Under the pieces are notes generated by a model, which searched no databases, was not told the DNA's origin, and saw only the letters and a list, made by a program, of their open reading frames with translations. A program made the position numbers and the translations under genes. From Marasmius tenuissimus (lineage: Eukaryota; Basidiomycota; Agaricomycetes; Agaricales; Marasmiaceae), in assembly GCA_029532415.1 (NCBI GenBank), contig JAQOTA010000050.1:5456001-5520000 (forward strand): a stretch of DNA of 64,000 nucleotides, given 5' to 3'. Shown piece after piece: positions 11,266-24,829 of this stretch (position 1 is its first letter; each line of letters opens with the position of its first letter).

Positions 11266-14200
11266 CACCCATAGCAGCCCATAGCCCGTATGTGGTTGAC
11301 GACGACTTTTGATTTCTCAGAATCTCGCTGTTCAACTTTTTCGTGTTCTCAATCATTGCCTCCAAAAGCTTCTCCTTAAGTCGGCCTCCCGCAATGCATC
11401 AACGATTCGACTTGACCCGAATCGACAATACTTTCCAAGTAATGACCTTCATTCGTTCATATACTTACTCGAAGAAAGGGAAGCGTTTCGTGACTTCCGT
11501 TTAAGGGGTCGAACGATGGCGGACTACTCTAGCGCCTACGTTCAAAGGTTGGAGAACTTGGATAACGTTCGGCCTCGATACAGGGCAAGCGGACCCCTTT
11601 GTAATATGTATGGAGAAATTTGACTATTGCTTCGGACGACAAGGTGGTTTATTAGGTTACAGGTGAGTGCCTCTCGATCCTTATTGCTTGTTCGAGGCTG
11701 AAGCCACTTATAGTTCGCCAAACGGGGACACTGGGAACGAAGAGTTTCCATGATAGCGCTGCCTCGAACGATTTTTTGTCGCAACCTCCTTCTATTAATC
11801 CCAGCCTCCGATGGCCGATTGGCCCTGCTTTCGATTTGCAATGCAACGGACGTATATACCGTCCAACCTTTTGAGTCTTGTCTGGTGCCATCTTGTCGGA
11901 GATGCCGCTATGAAGTTGGAGGCTGGCTTCCAACGCGTCGAAACCTAGAAGCACGAGCAGCGAATAAACTGGGGTGAACATCTGGAAGTGAGTGACAGCA
12001 GGGGTATTCAAGCTGGTAGATTTTGAGCGTCTCTCTCGACGATTACACTGAATATCCGGGAACTTTGCGGACTTGCTGGTGCAATAATTTGATTCACCTC
12101 TTCTCCCTCGCCCGTGAGTCTTGGTACATTCTCTACCGGATTCGAGCTCATCGATGTACTAGAGCGCTATAAATTCATCTGCTATCAAACATTCAAAGAC
12201 CCAGCCGGAACCCTCCTGGTTCCGAAACTTATTTAATCACGACAGTCACGGACGACCGAGGCTGGCAAACCTCTAAGCTCTAAGATTCGCCTTCCTTGAG
12301 GTTAGAAAGGGGCCTTTTTAGCTTCATTGTCGTAATTTGAACAATAGGTACTGTCGCCTGATGCGAGATTCAAGCGGTAAAGGCTGAAACAAGCATGCCG
12401 TCACTGGTTGTCCCCAATATCTGGCACACACAAGCACCCACAACTCGATCAACTTCCCGTACAAGTGGCCTTATTACCCCTCGGGTCCCTAATTTGCGTA
12501 TTATGACCATCTGATTTGTGGGGCATAACTACAGAACCGCCGAGCAGTCAGTCCAACGAGATGGATGCCTACTTTATTATATTGGAATATGTGCTATCTA
12601 TAACGTCGAAGACCCCAGAGCCACTATTCATGCGATAGACTCTGAGTCTCCAATAGCACGCAGATCTTGTATCTCACCTAGTCCGAACGCACTGAAATTG
12701 ACCCGGCTCCGGGAAGTAGGCAAAGTCAAATCACGGTTTGTGAGGTGAACTGCTTAGGTTCCGAATTCGAACGTTCTCTTAACACCGCCTCCATACAATG
12801 TGTAAAGTATAGCTAGGGCAGGAGATTCCGGTACATAAAGGCTGGCGACGAGCTCAATCAGCTGGGGAGGAATGAATTCATCTTGGAGGGCGCTCATCAA
12901 ACTAAAGTATACCTCCGAACAGTTTCTCCTTTGAGAGTGCTGGATTATCTGAGCACCAGATGTCGCTGGTAGACCTCCAAGTCATTCCGCACTGAAAGGC
13001 CAGGTTTCTTGATTGACCTGAATCTTCAAGACAGATTTACTGTGAGTGAATAGATCTAGACATGCCCACTGGCACTCGCGATGTGTCTGGAGAGGCGTCT
13101 AGCTCTAGCATCGCGACTCAATCTCACCAAGATACAGGCAAACTAGATTACAAAAGAGTCTTTACCAACAACGAAACTCGTTCCCGATATTCAGACTCGT
13201 TTTCTGAACTTGTCAATGTCAAAGGCTATCTCGGGAGAACTGACGGCTATCCTCCGCTGCTTTCTTACTCAGGGATGTCAGAACGAATGTATAGTTTTGA
13301 TGACATTGCACAATGAGAGGTCCCCGGTGTTTTACAGTCGCTTTGGACTCGTATAACGCCAATGCTATGCAAAATTACGATCACGATTATGGACCTACAA
13401 GGACATACGAGAAGGGATACAAGTTGCGTACACCGTGGTCTTTCCCCTCAGTCTTAAAGTAGTGTTCTGATTCAGTCGCTGGTAGCATAGCGTCCCTGCC
13501 TCGGTCTAGCCAAACCCATCCCTGGAGTCGGAACACGAGAAGTTGGAGTCAGCTCGGGTTGTCGATAGACTGGTTGATGTGATCATGTATTGGGTAGAGT
13601 CTGTAGTACAATTGACACCTTGTGAGTCGGTAGTCTTCGGTAGACTGCGCTCCAATAAGAATCATAGGTGTTAATCTCGCTAAAAGCCAAGGTAGCGAGT
13701 CAGCTTATGACGCGCTGGCATACAATGTCAGGCTACCAACAAATAATCTGGTTGACACAAACGGCATATAGAAAGCTCTCAAGTCTTCAAGGCCTTTTAG
13801 ACTCGCAATTCTGATTTTAAAAAACGCATTCTTATCTTGCATCTACTTCGGGACACGGAAGACTTCACTCGCCAAATCACGTCCAAGGTGGTTCATGTCA
13901 TGAGGCAAACGGCATTTTAGGTTTCTTTGCTTTCGAAGCACCAGGTCCCTACCATTCATATAGTATGAATAACAGGAGCGAGGATAAAGGTTCCCGAGCA
14001 ACGGATTTGCACTCGAGAACATTGGTGATGAGCACGTCCGACTGGAGACAGAGATCTAATTCTATCGCGAAGGACTTATTCAAACGGAAAGAAGGCGCAC
14101 CTCCGGACGGTTCGCATCAAAAGCATTGCATGATTCGAGCCCCAGATGCTCATGGTAAACTTTGACGACGCGTCCACTGGAGGCCAGGAATCTGGATGTA

Positions 14201-14869
14201 ATCGATTCGAATGCTTCCTGAGCCCCACAGCGGAGTTCCAGCACTCTGAAATACGCGAAATACCAGCTGAATGACTAGTCTAAGACGGTGAGGATCCAGC
14301 AACGGAAAATCGTGGGGGCTCGCAGGCTGAGCTTCCATGACGAGGCGGTCTGAGATGGAAAATCATGAGCTATAAGTAGGCGATTCACAGCTCCCGTGAG
14401 TATATCTTCAACTGAATAAATAAGTGTCGATGGGCGAACGTTCGAGCCCAACATGGATCTAAATTGCGGGTCAGTACGCAGATCAAAGCGAATATCGATC
14501 AAACGCACCTTCTAGCACCTCATTGCGTCGGTACGACTATCGTTGGCCATGAGAATCATTCAGAAGAAATCTGAGGTGTTGAAGATAATCCACTTGTCTT
14601 AAAGTGGACTTGGGAAGGCTGAGATCAGTGGTTGTTGGTACGAGATGAGGAAGCCAAGCTGAGGCTTGTATATTTGCATTCAAGGTCGTCAGGATGCCCC
14701 GAAGTAGTCCTCAGTCTTGAGGAGCAATTGTCTTCGCTGAGAAAACATGGCCGTCGAAGCAAGAGGTGGTTGAAGAAGACGAAAGTGGGAACGAAGTGGA
14801 CCGGTCGCTGGAGCCGCCATTGACACCGGGATTGTGATAGAACAAAGCGGGCCTCGAGCACTTCAGAGT

Positions 14870-15559
14870 CTAGGTAACACCAGAGGTTATCAGCTCCCAA
14901 GAAATCACGGAAGAGGCATAAGAAACGGAAAAACTCACTGAAGTCACTGAGTTTACCCCCGAACAAAAATTGGAGCGCGGGTCGAGCTGGACAACTTTTG
15001 TTATTGTTTTTCGCAAGGAAGTACCACAGTGAGTATCGGATTGGTTAGGTATGGCAGAATCATCGAGAGGATCTAGGAGGTTGCGAAGGCCATCGCAGCC
15101 TTGCCAGTGAGGGCCAGACCAAACTAGATAGAGCGATTTAGCTCGAGGTGAGTGAAGATAATCGATAAGGGTGCAAGATGTATCATACAACTCACCAACA
15201 CGACTATTCCAACCGTGAGAAGCCTCCAAGAGTACCCCGGTCGCTATGATGGGTGCACCTTTGACGCCAGGGTGTGAATGCCATGTTCCGTTCGCCACTG
15301 ACGCCGTTTCTCGCGAATCCACTTGAGCAAATTTTGGCCATAATGTCGATTTCCTTCTGGGCTGGCTTCGGCACTGAGGGGAGTGGTGGGATTGGATACT
15401 TGTGTATCGCCCAGGTGTTGCTGGTGTACTTTTGGTGGGCGTTGTACACAACGAGAAAGGCGGATTTGTCAGCAACCGCGGCGTTGACCAAGACCACCAC
15501 TTGCCGACTACCTGCATATTTCGGACTCCTTGAATCGTCCGCGTCATCCTTCCACTCAT
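14870..15559 (-). pseudogene. Copy 3 of the VNAA.ADK.. sequence, best preserved
   Basis: The minus strand carries VNAAVADKSAFLVVYNAHQK (about 15500-15430). In a second frame (about 15290-15060) it continues with plausible protein sequence, including GVLLEASHGWNSRVGELYD and LYLVWSGPHWQGCDGL, without internal stops. The two parts could be joined by a frameshift or a missed intron. This makes it the most likely of the four copies to reflect the ancestral gene. I do not recognise the family and give it no function. Confidence 0.4.
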
Positions 15560-17469
15560 TTGGCCGGAAAATCTTCAGAAGATTTCCTCGTGAATAACTG
15601 GAAGCGCAGAGAGAAAACGATGGCAAGGTCTGAGGCCAAAGTGCCGGTGAGTACCACTCTTATGAATCCGAGTCTGGACTGGGCTCATTTCTGCCTTCAG
15701 ATGAACCAGAAACATCTTTCCAGTCTCGACCATCCAAAACACCCAGAACACCTCGGCTCCCATCGCTTCACTTGGAGCTGTTTTTTCTCTCAACTACCGA
15801 ACGCTTTCTCACAATTTGCACGCCAATATATGACTCCATCCTCCACGAGCGACAGCACCCAACGCCTATTTCCAGCCTCCCCCGACGCCATGTCAGCGAT
15901 TATGCATCGTAACCGCCGCAGGCAACGAACAGTATGGCCATCTCTTTGACAAGGGTCGGCCTTGGTATCGTTTGGTCTCAACGAACCTGATAACCCATCG
16001 AGCATCTACTATCTACAAGCTTCGCCATTCCTCCACCCAACTGCGTGGAGGGCCCACGGAAGCTCTTCACATCGATGGCTTGAAGTACAGTCCATCACGA
16101 TCTCCGAGGCCTCGACTGATCAAGAGGAGAGAGCTCGTATGTGCGCGCCATTCTTATGAACTGTAACTGAGACTCACTTACGCCTTCAGATGGATTGGCA
16201 ACGTACCTTTCAATCTCTTCCAGCTTATCAACATGAACTTCTTCGAGCCAACCCCACAGGCTTCTCATCAACCTTAAGCTTAATCGCTCGCCTGAGACTC
16301 GTGAAATTGCTTAGTCCCCAATTAAACTCCCCTCACTCACGACACATGTGCTACGAATTGGAACCAACATCCCGGAGGAAAGGAGGACATTTTGGCGTCA
16401 AATCGTGCGTGGTAGCTGTTTCCGTTTATTGGTCTTTTCGCTCATCTTGGTTTAGAGTGGTTTATTTGCTCTTTGGAGGCGTTCCCTCGAGCTCTACGAG
16501 TCTTGAATTCCCTCTGCTTGTACGTCTACTCATCTTCCCAACGTCCTTCGAATTTTGCTTCCACTTTGGTTCTCTAAGACCGAGTTTCACTCGACGACCG
16601 GACCTCCTTCATTTACCGATTGTACTCACCGCTCCTCCCATTCCACCAGATCGACCGGCTTATTCTCCACCTCAACTTCACTCGACTCATCTATGGAGAG
16701 CTCGTTTGATCACACTTCCCGGTCAATAATAACAACTACACCTTTCATCTTGGCCTCAATCGCTGATCGAGATGTCATACTCGTTGAACCTTGTGTGCCG
16801 GAACGAGGATAGACGTTTTGATCAAACCCCAACCACGATGTTTGGCTCGGTACTGTCAACTTGTATCTACTGCCTTTTGTGTTACGAGTGCAATGAACAG
16901 CATGTACGTCGTAGTATGAGCCAACAAGAGTCTCAATATCATTTTCGTTCATCGTTTGAGCTGAGAACGGCGTTTGCGCCTGTTACCCAGTCGGTAAACA
17001 AGCTACTGTATTGGATGAAGGGTTATCCGGATAGTCGTCTGGCTTTCTTCAGAGGAGCATACACCTATATGTAGCGTACCTATATAATGATCTATAAACA
17101 AGCTGTGTCGTGAGATGACCGTTCCCCGGCCCTGATTAGACTTAAGTATGAGCAGCGCAAACGACGCAACATCTCTGGGTACGCTGGTAAAGTGGTTCAT
17201 TATAGATACTGACAATCCATCAGGACAATGGTTACAGAATAGAATTTAATGCAATAGAAGTAGAAAAATTATATGAAGCGTGCCGATAAATAAAGCATAG
17301 TGGCGATGTCGTCATCAATATTTGTAACCCACAAGCACCTACAACTGCTTCCAGCTCGTTTCCGACGATTACAACACAGATACGCCTATTCCTGTTTCTC
17401 CCAGTCTGACGCCCCAAATACTCGACCGCATCCACCAACAGTATCTCAAAGAGGTACTTCAGACGATCT

Positions 17470-18139
17470 TCAAGCGCTCGAAAAGGAGACACAGCCCGTC
17501 AATACTGGGAGTAACCGTATCCGATCGACCCTCGGAGTGCTCTGTGCGACCATGAGGTGTATAGGCAGAGAACGAAAGGTGGGGTGGGGGTGAGCCAGCG
17601 AATTAGATGGATAGTAGGAAGCGCCTGGCAGGGAGAAGGAGGGTGAACGATACAATGGGTTTTGGTGATCAACCGGAACGCTACGATGACATTGAGGGAT
17701 AAAGGGGCCTCCCCCGTAGGAGGAGAACAGTGCGAAATGACCCGAGTCATGCACACGAGACGTGGGCGCGGCATTGTGTGGGGGATACGTGAAATCGACA
17801 GGAACTGCCACATTAGACGATTGAGTGACCGCAGGCGTGGGGTAAGAGCTTGGGGGGTATGCTGAGAATGTTTTCAGGAGCAGATAACTCAATTTGGGAC
17901 GTCCCCGACCACCCAGTAGTCTGAATGGCACTGAAATTGTGTCTGAGCTCATTGGCGGTGATATTGACGCCAGAGTAGACACCAGGAACACTGTAATTCG
18001 AGCTCATTGTGGTCAATGGTAATTGATATTTAGACTGTAGAACGTCATCACCGGAGCAGAGCAAGGCAAAACTCACAAGAGCTAGAGAAAGAATATAACC
18101 CAGGGGAGGGATGAACACCGTCTTCGACGTTATATTCAC
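17470..18139 (-). pseudogene. Relic C-terminal exon of a fourth FF-GGTF family copy
   Basis: The minus strand encodes a Pro/Ser/Tyr-rich stretch that follows the C-terminal exon of copy C in order: a TPAVTQSS-like segment, a YPP..NAAP segment, HQNPLYRSPSFSLP, then YYPSN.LAHPHP. Similarity also shows when both regions are read in a second frame, so it exists at DNA level. None of the N-terminal modules is visible upstream, so this is an isolated 3' remnant left by duplication or deletion. Confidence 0.5.
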
Positions 18140-20375
18140 CAGCTCACCCCACTATGGGAATTTCGTGATGTTGCTTGTAAGAATACTATGTCCTTGCGTT
18201 TGAGAACTATCATAGAAGCTTTGAGGGTCCATATGTCGCGGAGAATATGAAAGGCAATGACTTCAACGAGAGTCAAACATCATCTGTAACGGTGGGTGTT
18301 GCGAAAGGAGGGCAGACCGGCCTGGTTCCGATTGGAGGGGATTGTAAAAGCGCCCAGGCCCCAGTACCACGCCTTGATTGCTCGTTGTTCAACGTCACTT
18401 ATGTTCAACCATACTTAGCTTTTCTTCATTATCTTCTCGCCACTCCAACTCAATCAGAAGTACTGTCAGCGCGGTTGACTTGTATCAATGCTGCTATCAC
18501 TCCCAAGTCCTTGGCCGTGTAAGTTACCATAAATTTGGGGCATATCAATCTACTTATGTTATATCGTTCTATCTTACGAGCAGTGTTCATTCCCCTCTGA
18601 ACCCTACAGACGAGGCACGAATAGTAAGCCCTCAGATGGCGGTTGAGAAGAGAGTATGACACCTCAAAGACACACTAGCTTCGCACCTCAGCAGGAACTT
18701 GAACTATGACTGAAGCGATGAACGTGTTGGTACGTCCAATCAATACTTATTTCTAGACAACTTTGAGATGTGAACCAACGTCACAGTCCATCAGCATCGA
18801 GTCAAATCAAAGAAGTAAGCATCTATGAGACGGAAAACAGTGGCGGGCAAGGCGCTTGGTGAACGGTCGAATCTCTTCTGTGAAGCGCCAAAAGCTCTCT
18901 CACCGATAGCGAGTCACCAGCACCAGCAGTGCTCCAATAGACTCTCTCCCAATGGTCTCACCGAAAATTAACCCCTTCTTTACACCAGAAACTTTTAATC
19001 AGGCCTCTCTCGTCGGTCTCGGCGATTGTCGCCATCCTCGATTACGTTCGGGGTTCGAGCTCGACTCAGAACAGATATCCTCGGGCATCAACTCTTTTGA
19101 ATAGAACCGCCGGAGAATATAGGATGATTGAATATCAGTGCTGACGAGGCTAATGTACGGGTGAGGGCGAGTACCGCTCTACCAGTATCTGTTTGACATA
19201 TACAAGGCTCAGGTCTGTTCGATAGCGGGCGAAGTAAAATCTTCAGGAGCCGTTGAGAGCCTCCCAGATATCAGATTCAACTTTTTTGATACTCCTGAGG
19301 AACCCTACCTCAGAACCCGCTCCTTTAGTTCCTTCCATCAAGATCTCACCCCCCGGGATAGTATTCGCTTTGGTCCACTTGTGCTGACGGCAACGCAGTC
19401 GAGTTTTCTGGTATCTGGCCGTGTCCAACGCTGATCTTTACCTCTATATCAAGCGTGTCGGAACCTCTTCAAAGTATCAGGGGTCAAACATCAACGAGCA
19501 GGGTCAGATTTCACGTCTCCCAGCTTTATTTCACGTCTCTAGAGCGCCATTTGGCGTATTCTCTTCTTGCTCAAAGAGACCGACGTTCGTGAGTGCATAC
19601 CGGTGTTTATATTTCTGTGGGTTTGACTGACCAGACACATGACTTATGTCTATTTTTCTGCTGTCGTTGGTGAAATAGCTCATCGAAAACGTCAATTGTA
19701 GTTCGAGCGTTCAACGCATGAGTTGAATTGAAAGACTCGGATACCTGCAGCTCTGAAGTCCCTCGAATATAGTCACGTTTGGATCTCCGAGGTCATAGTA
19801 CCCCCGATCGAATGTTATAGGCCCGAGGTGATTGCCTAATGCGTTTGAGCCAGGTCATATCTTCGATTTCGAAGGCATCTTGAAAACAAGGTAGCTGCAA
19901 AGGGGAACTCTCTCGGAGGAATAGGCTGAATGGCCTGCACAACGGGGCTATATAGGTCTCTTTGTGAGTATCTTGTAATGCTGATTGACGAGGACAACGA
20001 AGCTACTGGAGATCATGATCACAATCATGGACCCATAAGAGCCTACACAGTGCATCTCGGAGTCGTTCCACACGACTTTCCGTTTGGCCTCAGTCCCCGA
20101 TAAAAGTACGAATACTTGGCCAGCCACGATCTAAACCAATTCCGGACCAGCAAATCATACCACTAGATTCCGATACTACGTCACACTATTTACAGTCTGT
20201 TAGGGAGAGACGACGAGGAAAATCAAGGACTATAAAAACAGATATTCCGAGCTATATAGGAGTTTCCGTACGGATTTAGACGAAGAAAGAAATAAATCAA
20301 CATTGAACGAACATAATGAAAGATAGTACACCCTGGAGCCAGCGATAATCTCGCAGTCAACAAAACCAAAGAGTC
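18140..20375. repeat. Spacer before copy C, including repeat S copy 2
   Basis: No gene that I can support. 19407-19965 matches spacer repeat S at 3136-3745. Near 20020-20105 there is a block (ATCATGGACCCATAAG...TTTCC.TTTGGCCTCAGTC) related to 13380-13455. This fits a duplicated unit of spacer plus gene ending at copy C. Confidence 0.5.
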
Positions 20376-23300
20376 CTAAAACCACCCGTGTACTCCATCG
20401 TCATCTGCGAGATTGTTATCCCACTGGCCTTGTTGCGAAGATGGCAGTGGTTCGGTAGCGTGATCGTGAGCGTATTGCCAGGAGCCAGCATCTGGCACGC
20501 TCCAGTGCTGCTGCTGAGGGACGACTTGAGGCCCTCCACCGTTGTAATGGAAAGTCGAAGGGTGACGATGAGGCATAGGCGCAGGGAACGGAAGGTAAGC
20601 GTGGGCGTAAGCAGTTGGATGGGGTGGGTAAGGAATGGTAGGCAATAAGTAAGAAGGTGAATGACGCAATGGTTGGTGGTAAACGTCCTGAGCATTCCAG
20701 TGTTGAGGAGGATAGCCTGAGTTAGATGTATGAGGCATGTGCACACCATGGTATGGGGGATATGAGGGATTGGCATGAGAAGTCGAACTGGACGGCGAGG
20801 TAACGACTGGCGTGGAGGCGTAGGGATTTGAATCGTAACCTGCGTAGTTGACAGATGGTGCGAACGGGGAGATCTCTGATGAGAGTCCTACATCACCACC
20901 AGTATTGAAGGTGGTATCGACTGCGTAAGATGTGGGGTTGGTATAAGCGGACTCCACTCTATTCCCGGTGCGATCATTGTTTGAGAAGACGTGCTCAGCA
21001 CTGCTATATGGCTCGACTGACATCGATGCGTCGAAAGAGTTTATTGGCACCGGTACGGTCGCAAATTGCGACTCGGATGTCTCGAGCCATTCTGAGGTCT
21101 GGGGATCGATGGACGATGGACTCGGATTGACCTCAGTGTGAGCTGGCATGGTGTCATGAAATATATCGAATGACACGCCGCTCGACAAAGGGTTCGTGGA
21201 GTGGGAGGAAGGTTCATGATAAAATGGTCGAATGTCACTATGGGCAGCCACAACCGTTTGCGATTGGTACTCGTAGTGCGAATGAGCATATCCTAGGGAA
21301 GGTAGGGCAGTTGAGGCTGCAAAAGGCAGGGACCTCGCTGGAAGTGGTTGCACAACTCGCGAATCTCGATCATCTGTGGCCCGTTCATCACTCGTGGTGT
21401 CGTTCTTGTGGCGAAGATCCTGCCGGTACGTTTGCACAACAAGAGCGTGAAAAAAAAAAGCCAATAACGCACCTGGTCAGATGAGCAATGGTGACGCTCT
21501 ATCCCTCCGGGCTCTTTATCGGTCCTCTGCCGTTTGCTGGCAATATTGTCCCCGGTGATCGTAAATCCATTGGCCCCATCGCATGGCACAGTCGGGACCT
21601 GAGAACTACCCCAGGAACTCGCGTCCTGAACCGGTTCGTCGTCTTGCGGATTTGATTGGCCTTCTGAGTCGGCACCAATGGTAGATCGTCCGGGATGAAA
21701 CTCTATCGAAGAGGTCAGTGCAAGAAGGGATGAGAGAATATCGGACACACCCTCATGAACGACGTCTTTGAAGCGATCCGAGTCATCATCAAATTGGAAA
21801 ATACAGTGATCGTATTGGAGATGTTGGGCAAAATCGGTAGTCGTCGGGTCGAACCCTTGGAGAAGTTGATATCGATGGATCAATCTGTACTCCTCGGTAG
21901 GCCAGGACAACGAGCGAAAGCCACAATTCAAGAGATTCAGCTCAACGGGAAGGCCGAGGTCATGATATGATTCGGGCGGGATGCGGGATTGGCCGTCTTC
22001 ATAATACGACCAGTAATGAAGGGAGGAGGTATCACCATTGAGGAAGCCGGGAGGAGGCAATCGAACAAACAGATATATCGGAAACTGCTCATGACGTTCG
22101 GAAGGCGTGCGTAGGTTCAATGAACCGTACAGTTGAGCTTGATGCCAGCGAAGCTCTGGTTAACATTAGCCTGTGGACAAGACTTAAGCAACAAAAGAAA
22201 CGCACCGAAGTCCTCGAGTCCTTCCTTCAATGAGATTCCTCGACCATAGAAGACCCCACACGCTTGCGAGAGCCAGGCCTCCTCCACGTTCCAATTCAAC
22301 AATAGCGAAAGCCTCGATCCCAGCCCATGTCGAAGTTGGAATCTATAATTCATACAACTAAGACAGTGACATGAAATCTGAGACGAGCTCACCTTGTCAG
22401 TCCGTTTTCCAACACCTCCCTATCCACGAGAGAGCCACATTCACTCGCCCAGAAGTTGTTCGCAACGGCGATAGAGGTTTCGGCCGGAATGGAAACGATG
22501 GTCGGCGAGTGTTCCATGAACGGCTGAATCCCTGGTCGAAATGGTGGGAGAAACTGCTCCTCCATAGCTCGGACATCACTCGTGGCATCATTATTGTGAC
22601 ATGATTCCTGCGGATATGTTAGTGATGTGCACATCAAGAAAAAAGAATCAGCAGCACACCGGTTCTGGATTATTCCTCTCGGCACCCCCAGATCCCATAT
22701 CCATTTTCTGACGCTTGTTGGGAGCGCAAATCGAGCTGATAGTGGACTCGCTCCCGGCTTGGTTACTGGCCATACAAATTGGGTCCTCAGCCAGTTCTTG
22801 GTCCATTGTATGCGATAGACACTCGGAGTCGTTGCCAATGACAGATCCATCGAGGCTGTCAGAGTGCTCTGCACCGAGGTAAGAGCCAGAACAAATGAAT
22901 GAGAAATGGTCACACCTTCATAGACCTCCATGAATTGGTCTGAATGGTGGATGGGTCGGAAGATGTGGTCATCGAATCCAAGGTGTCGAGCAAAATCAGG
23001 AGTTGTTGGGTCGAAGCTTCTGAGTGTTTGATATCGCCGAATCAACTGGTAGCTGCTGGTGGACCAGGACTTTGAGCAGATCTCCCGAACCCTAAAACAG
23101 AGTTGAAGGGGAAGGCCGAAGTTGCGACATGACTCGGGTGAAAGTCGATGTTGACCATCTTCGTGGAAAGACCAGAAGTGGAGTTGCAAGGTATCATCGT
23201 CGAGGGGGTTGCGGGGAGGTGGACGGATGAAAAGGTAGACTGGCTGCTGGCGTCGTTGTTGGGTTTTGGAAGGGGTTTTGTCAAGTTTGCCAACCAACTC

Positions 23301-24829
23301 CAACCGGGGATTGACGAGCTCTGGTCGATGTTAGCCAGTGGAAAAGGGAACACGAACGACGACGTACGATAAACACTCAGATCGTCCTCCAATGATATTC
23401 CACGAGAATGAAAGATTTTTGATGAGTGGGAAAGCCAGGCCTCTTCTGCGTACTCGTTTAACCACAACCGAAACCAATCATGAGTATCTTTATCGAGTCG
23501 GAATCTACTCGTGATTTTAGAAAGAGTGGCCTGTGATTTCCGAGCAGCTCACCTAGTCAGTCCGTTTTCCAGAACCTTCCTCTCTACAGCACCCCGGTCA
23601 CTCGTCCAGACGTTGTTTGCAAAGGCGATGGGGGTTGCGGTCAAAGTGGAAAAGATGGTCGGTCGGTGGAAAGTTTCAGGCACATTTACGTCACGTTCAG
23701 AGTGATAACAAATCGCCCCCACAAACGCCCGATCAGCTTCCTTCGACTTTTGGCTTGCCAGGAAGCGCATGAAAACATCTTCTTGGAGAAGTTCGCTGGT
23801 CAAAGGTAGATTCTCCATCTTGAAATTCCACGGGTTCCACTCGATATCTGACTTTGGCCCCTGTGGACCTCGACAGATCTCTCCTCGGGTAGAATCCACC
23901 CACAGCTCCCTGACGGCTGGGTAATTGACTCTGAGTTTACACTACGTCAATTGCATGATCAAAATTGTTCCATTTCAATACTTCCGCTACTTACCGTCAG
24001 ATTATAGAGGTACAACCGACCAAGCTGCCCCAAACTCCTCCAAAAGTGCGAGAACGGTACAAGGCCTACAGAAAAAATCGACTTGACCACAGGAATCGCC
24101 AGGCACACACACACTTACCGTGCCAAAGAAGCAGTGACGGTATTTTTCCGATGTCAACAGCAAACGCCTGCGCATTATTGGATGAACTGAAGGTTCTTAA
24201 GCACGCAGGTGAATTTAGAATCCACTGGACGTACCGCACTCGCGAACACTTCCGAAAATCCTCCTCGAAGGCCTATAATCAAACTCTTTCTTTAGTTGCT
24301 CCACCCCTTGAAGTGTACAAAGCTCACCCTGCGCGCATCCGGCCCACTATAAGTCACCGATGTGAACAAGCCCTCCGTCCCGATCACCTTCGCAGCACAG
24401 ATAGTTTTCTCGACATCCAGGGCATCATACCATGACCATGACCACTGTCGGCGATGACCTTTGACAACACAGACATCCTCAAGCCTATAGAAATCACCAC
24501 TCTTGACATTCCGATACTGGATGAACGGTGCGTATAATAAGCCTTCGAGCTCCCCACTTCCCAGATATATAACTCACGTCGTCAAATTCCGTATGTTCCC
24601 TCTCTTCTCGCTGAACAATCTGGTTGATCTGGTTTCCGTGAATAACCGTTGTCGTAGTCGTCGAGGACGAGCTTGCTTCCTGGTTTGCTATACCCCCGTT
24701 AGCGGAGGAGGAAGTTATTGTTTCAGTTGTCGTACGGCCATTGTAATAGTTGTGCTGGTCGCGTTGAACACAGCTGAAGGTCCCGCCAGATATCGAAAAT
24801 TCCTGTGCATTGGCGAAGAACGTTGACAT
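20376..24829 (-). CDS. Copy C of the FF-GGTF tandem gene family, most complete copy
   Basis: Same architecture as copy B. The start MSTFF at 24829 is followed by FSISGGTF and RDQHNYY. An intron begins GTGAGTTATATATCTGG after EFDD and rejoins at YRNVKSGDFYRLEDV. Next come YSGPDARR, NNAQAFAVDIGKIPSLLLW, and module 1 (about 23899-22600: LQEDVFMRFLASQKSK, VLENGLTR, EEAWLS, FDPTTPDFARHLGF). Module 2 (about 22600-21490) has VLENGLTR, EEAWLSQ, FDPTTTDFAQHLQY and SKRQR. The long last exon (about 21464-20376) is rich in Pro, Ser, Tyr and His, ending in DDDGVHGWF and a stop. Low complexity suggests a disordered tail. No membrane segment or signal peptide is evident, and function is unknown. As the copy with the longest open frames, it is the best candidate for a working gene in this array. 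Confidence 0.65.

Larger units (their letters stand above)
10421..17300. other. Spacer with degenerate repeats, no firm gene
   Basis: I find no gene I can support over this 6.9 kb. It holds two copies of the VNAA.ADK.. segment (listed separately). It also has a stretch near 12414-12460 similar to 4195-4230 (both with CACCCACAACTCGA or close variants), and open frames with no known motif. One possible spliced plus-strand frame joins a segment at about 15884-16138 (with GNEQYGHLFDKGRPWYRLVS), across a 53 nt GT-AG interval, to 16191-16729. Its composition is unconvincing and I do not call it a gene. Confidence 0.4.

Noticed and set aside
16190..16729. 179-codon plus-strand frame as a gene
   Set aside because: No family likeness, biased composition, no partner in the duplicated regions; mentioned only as a weak possibility.
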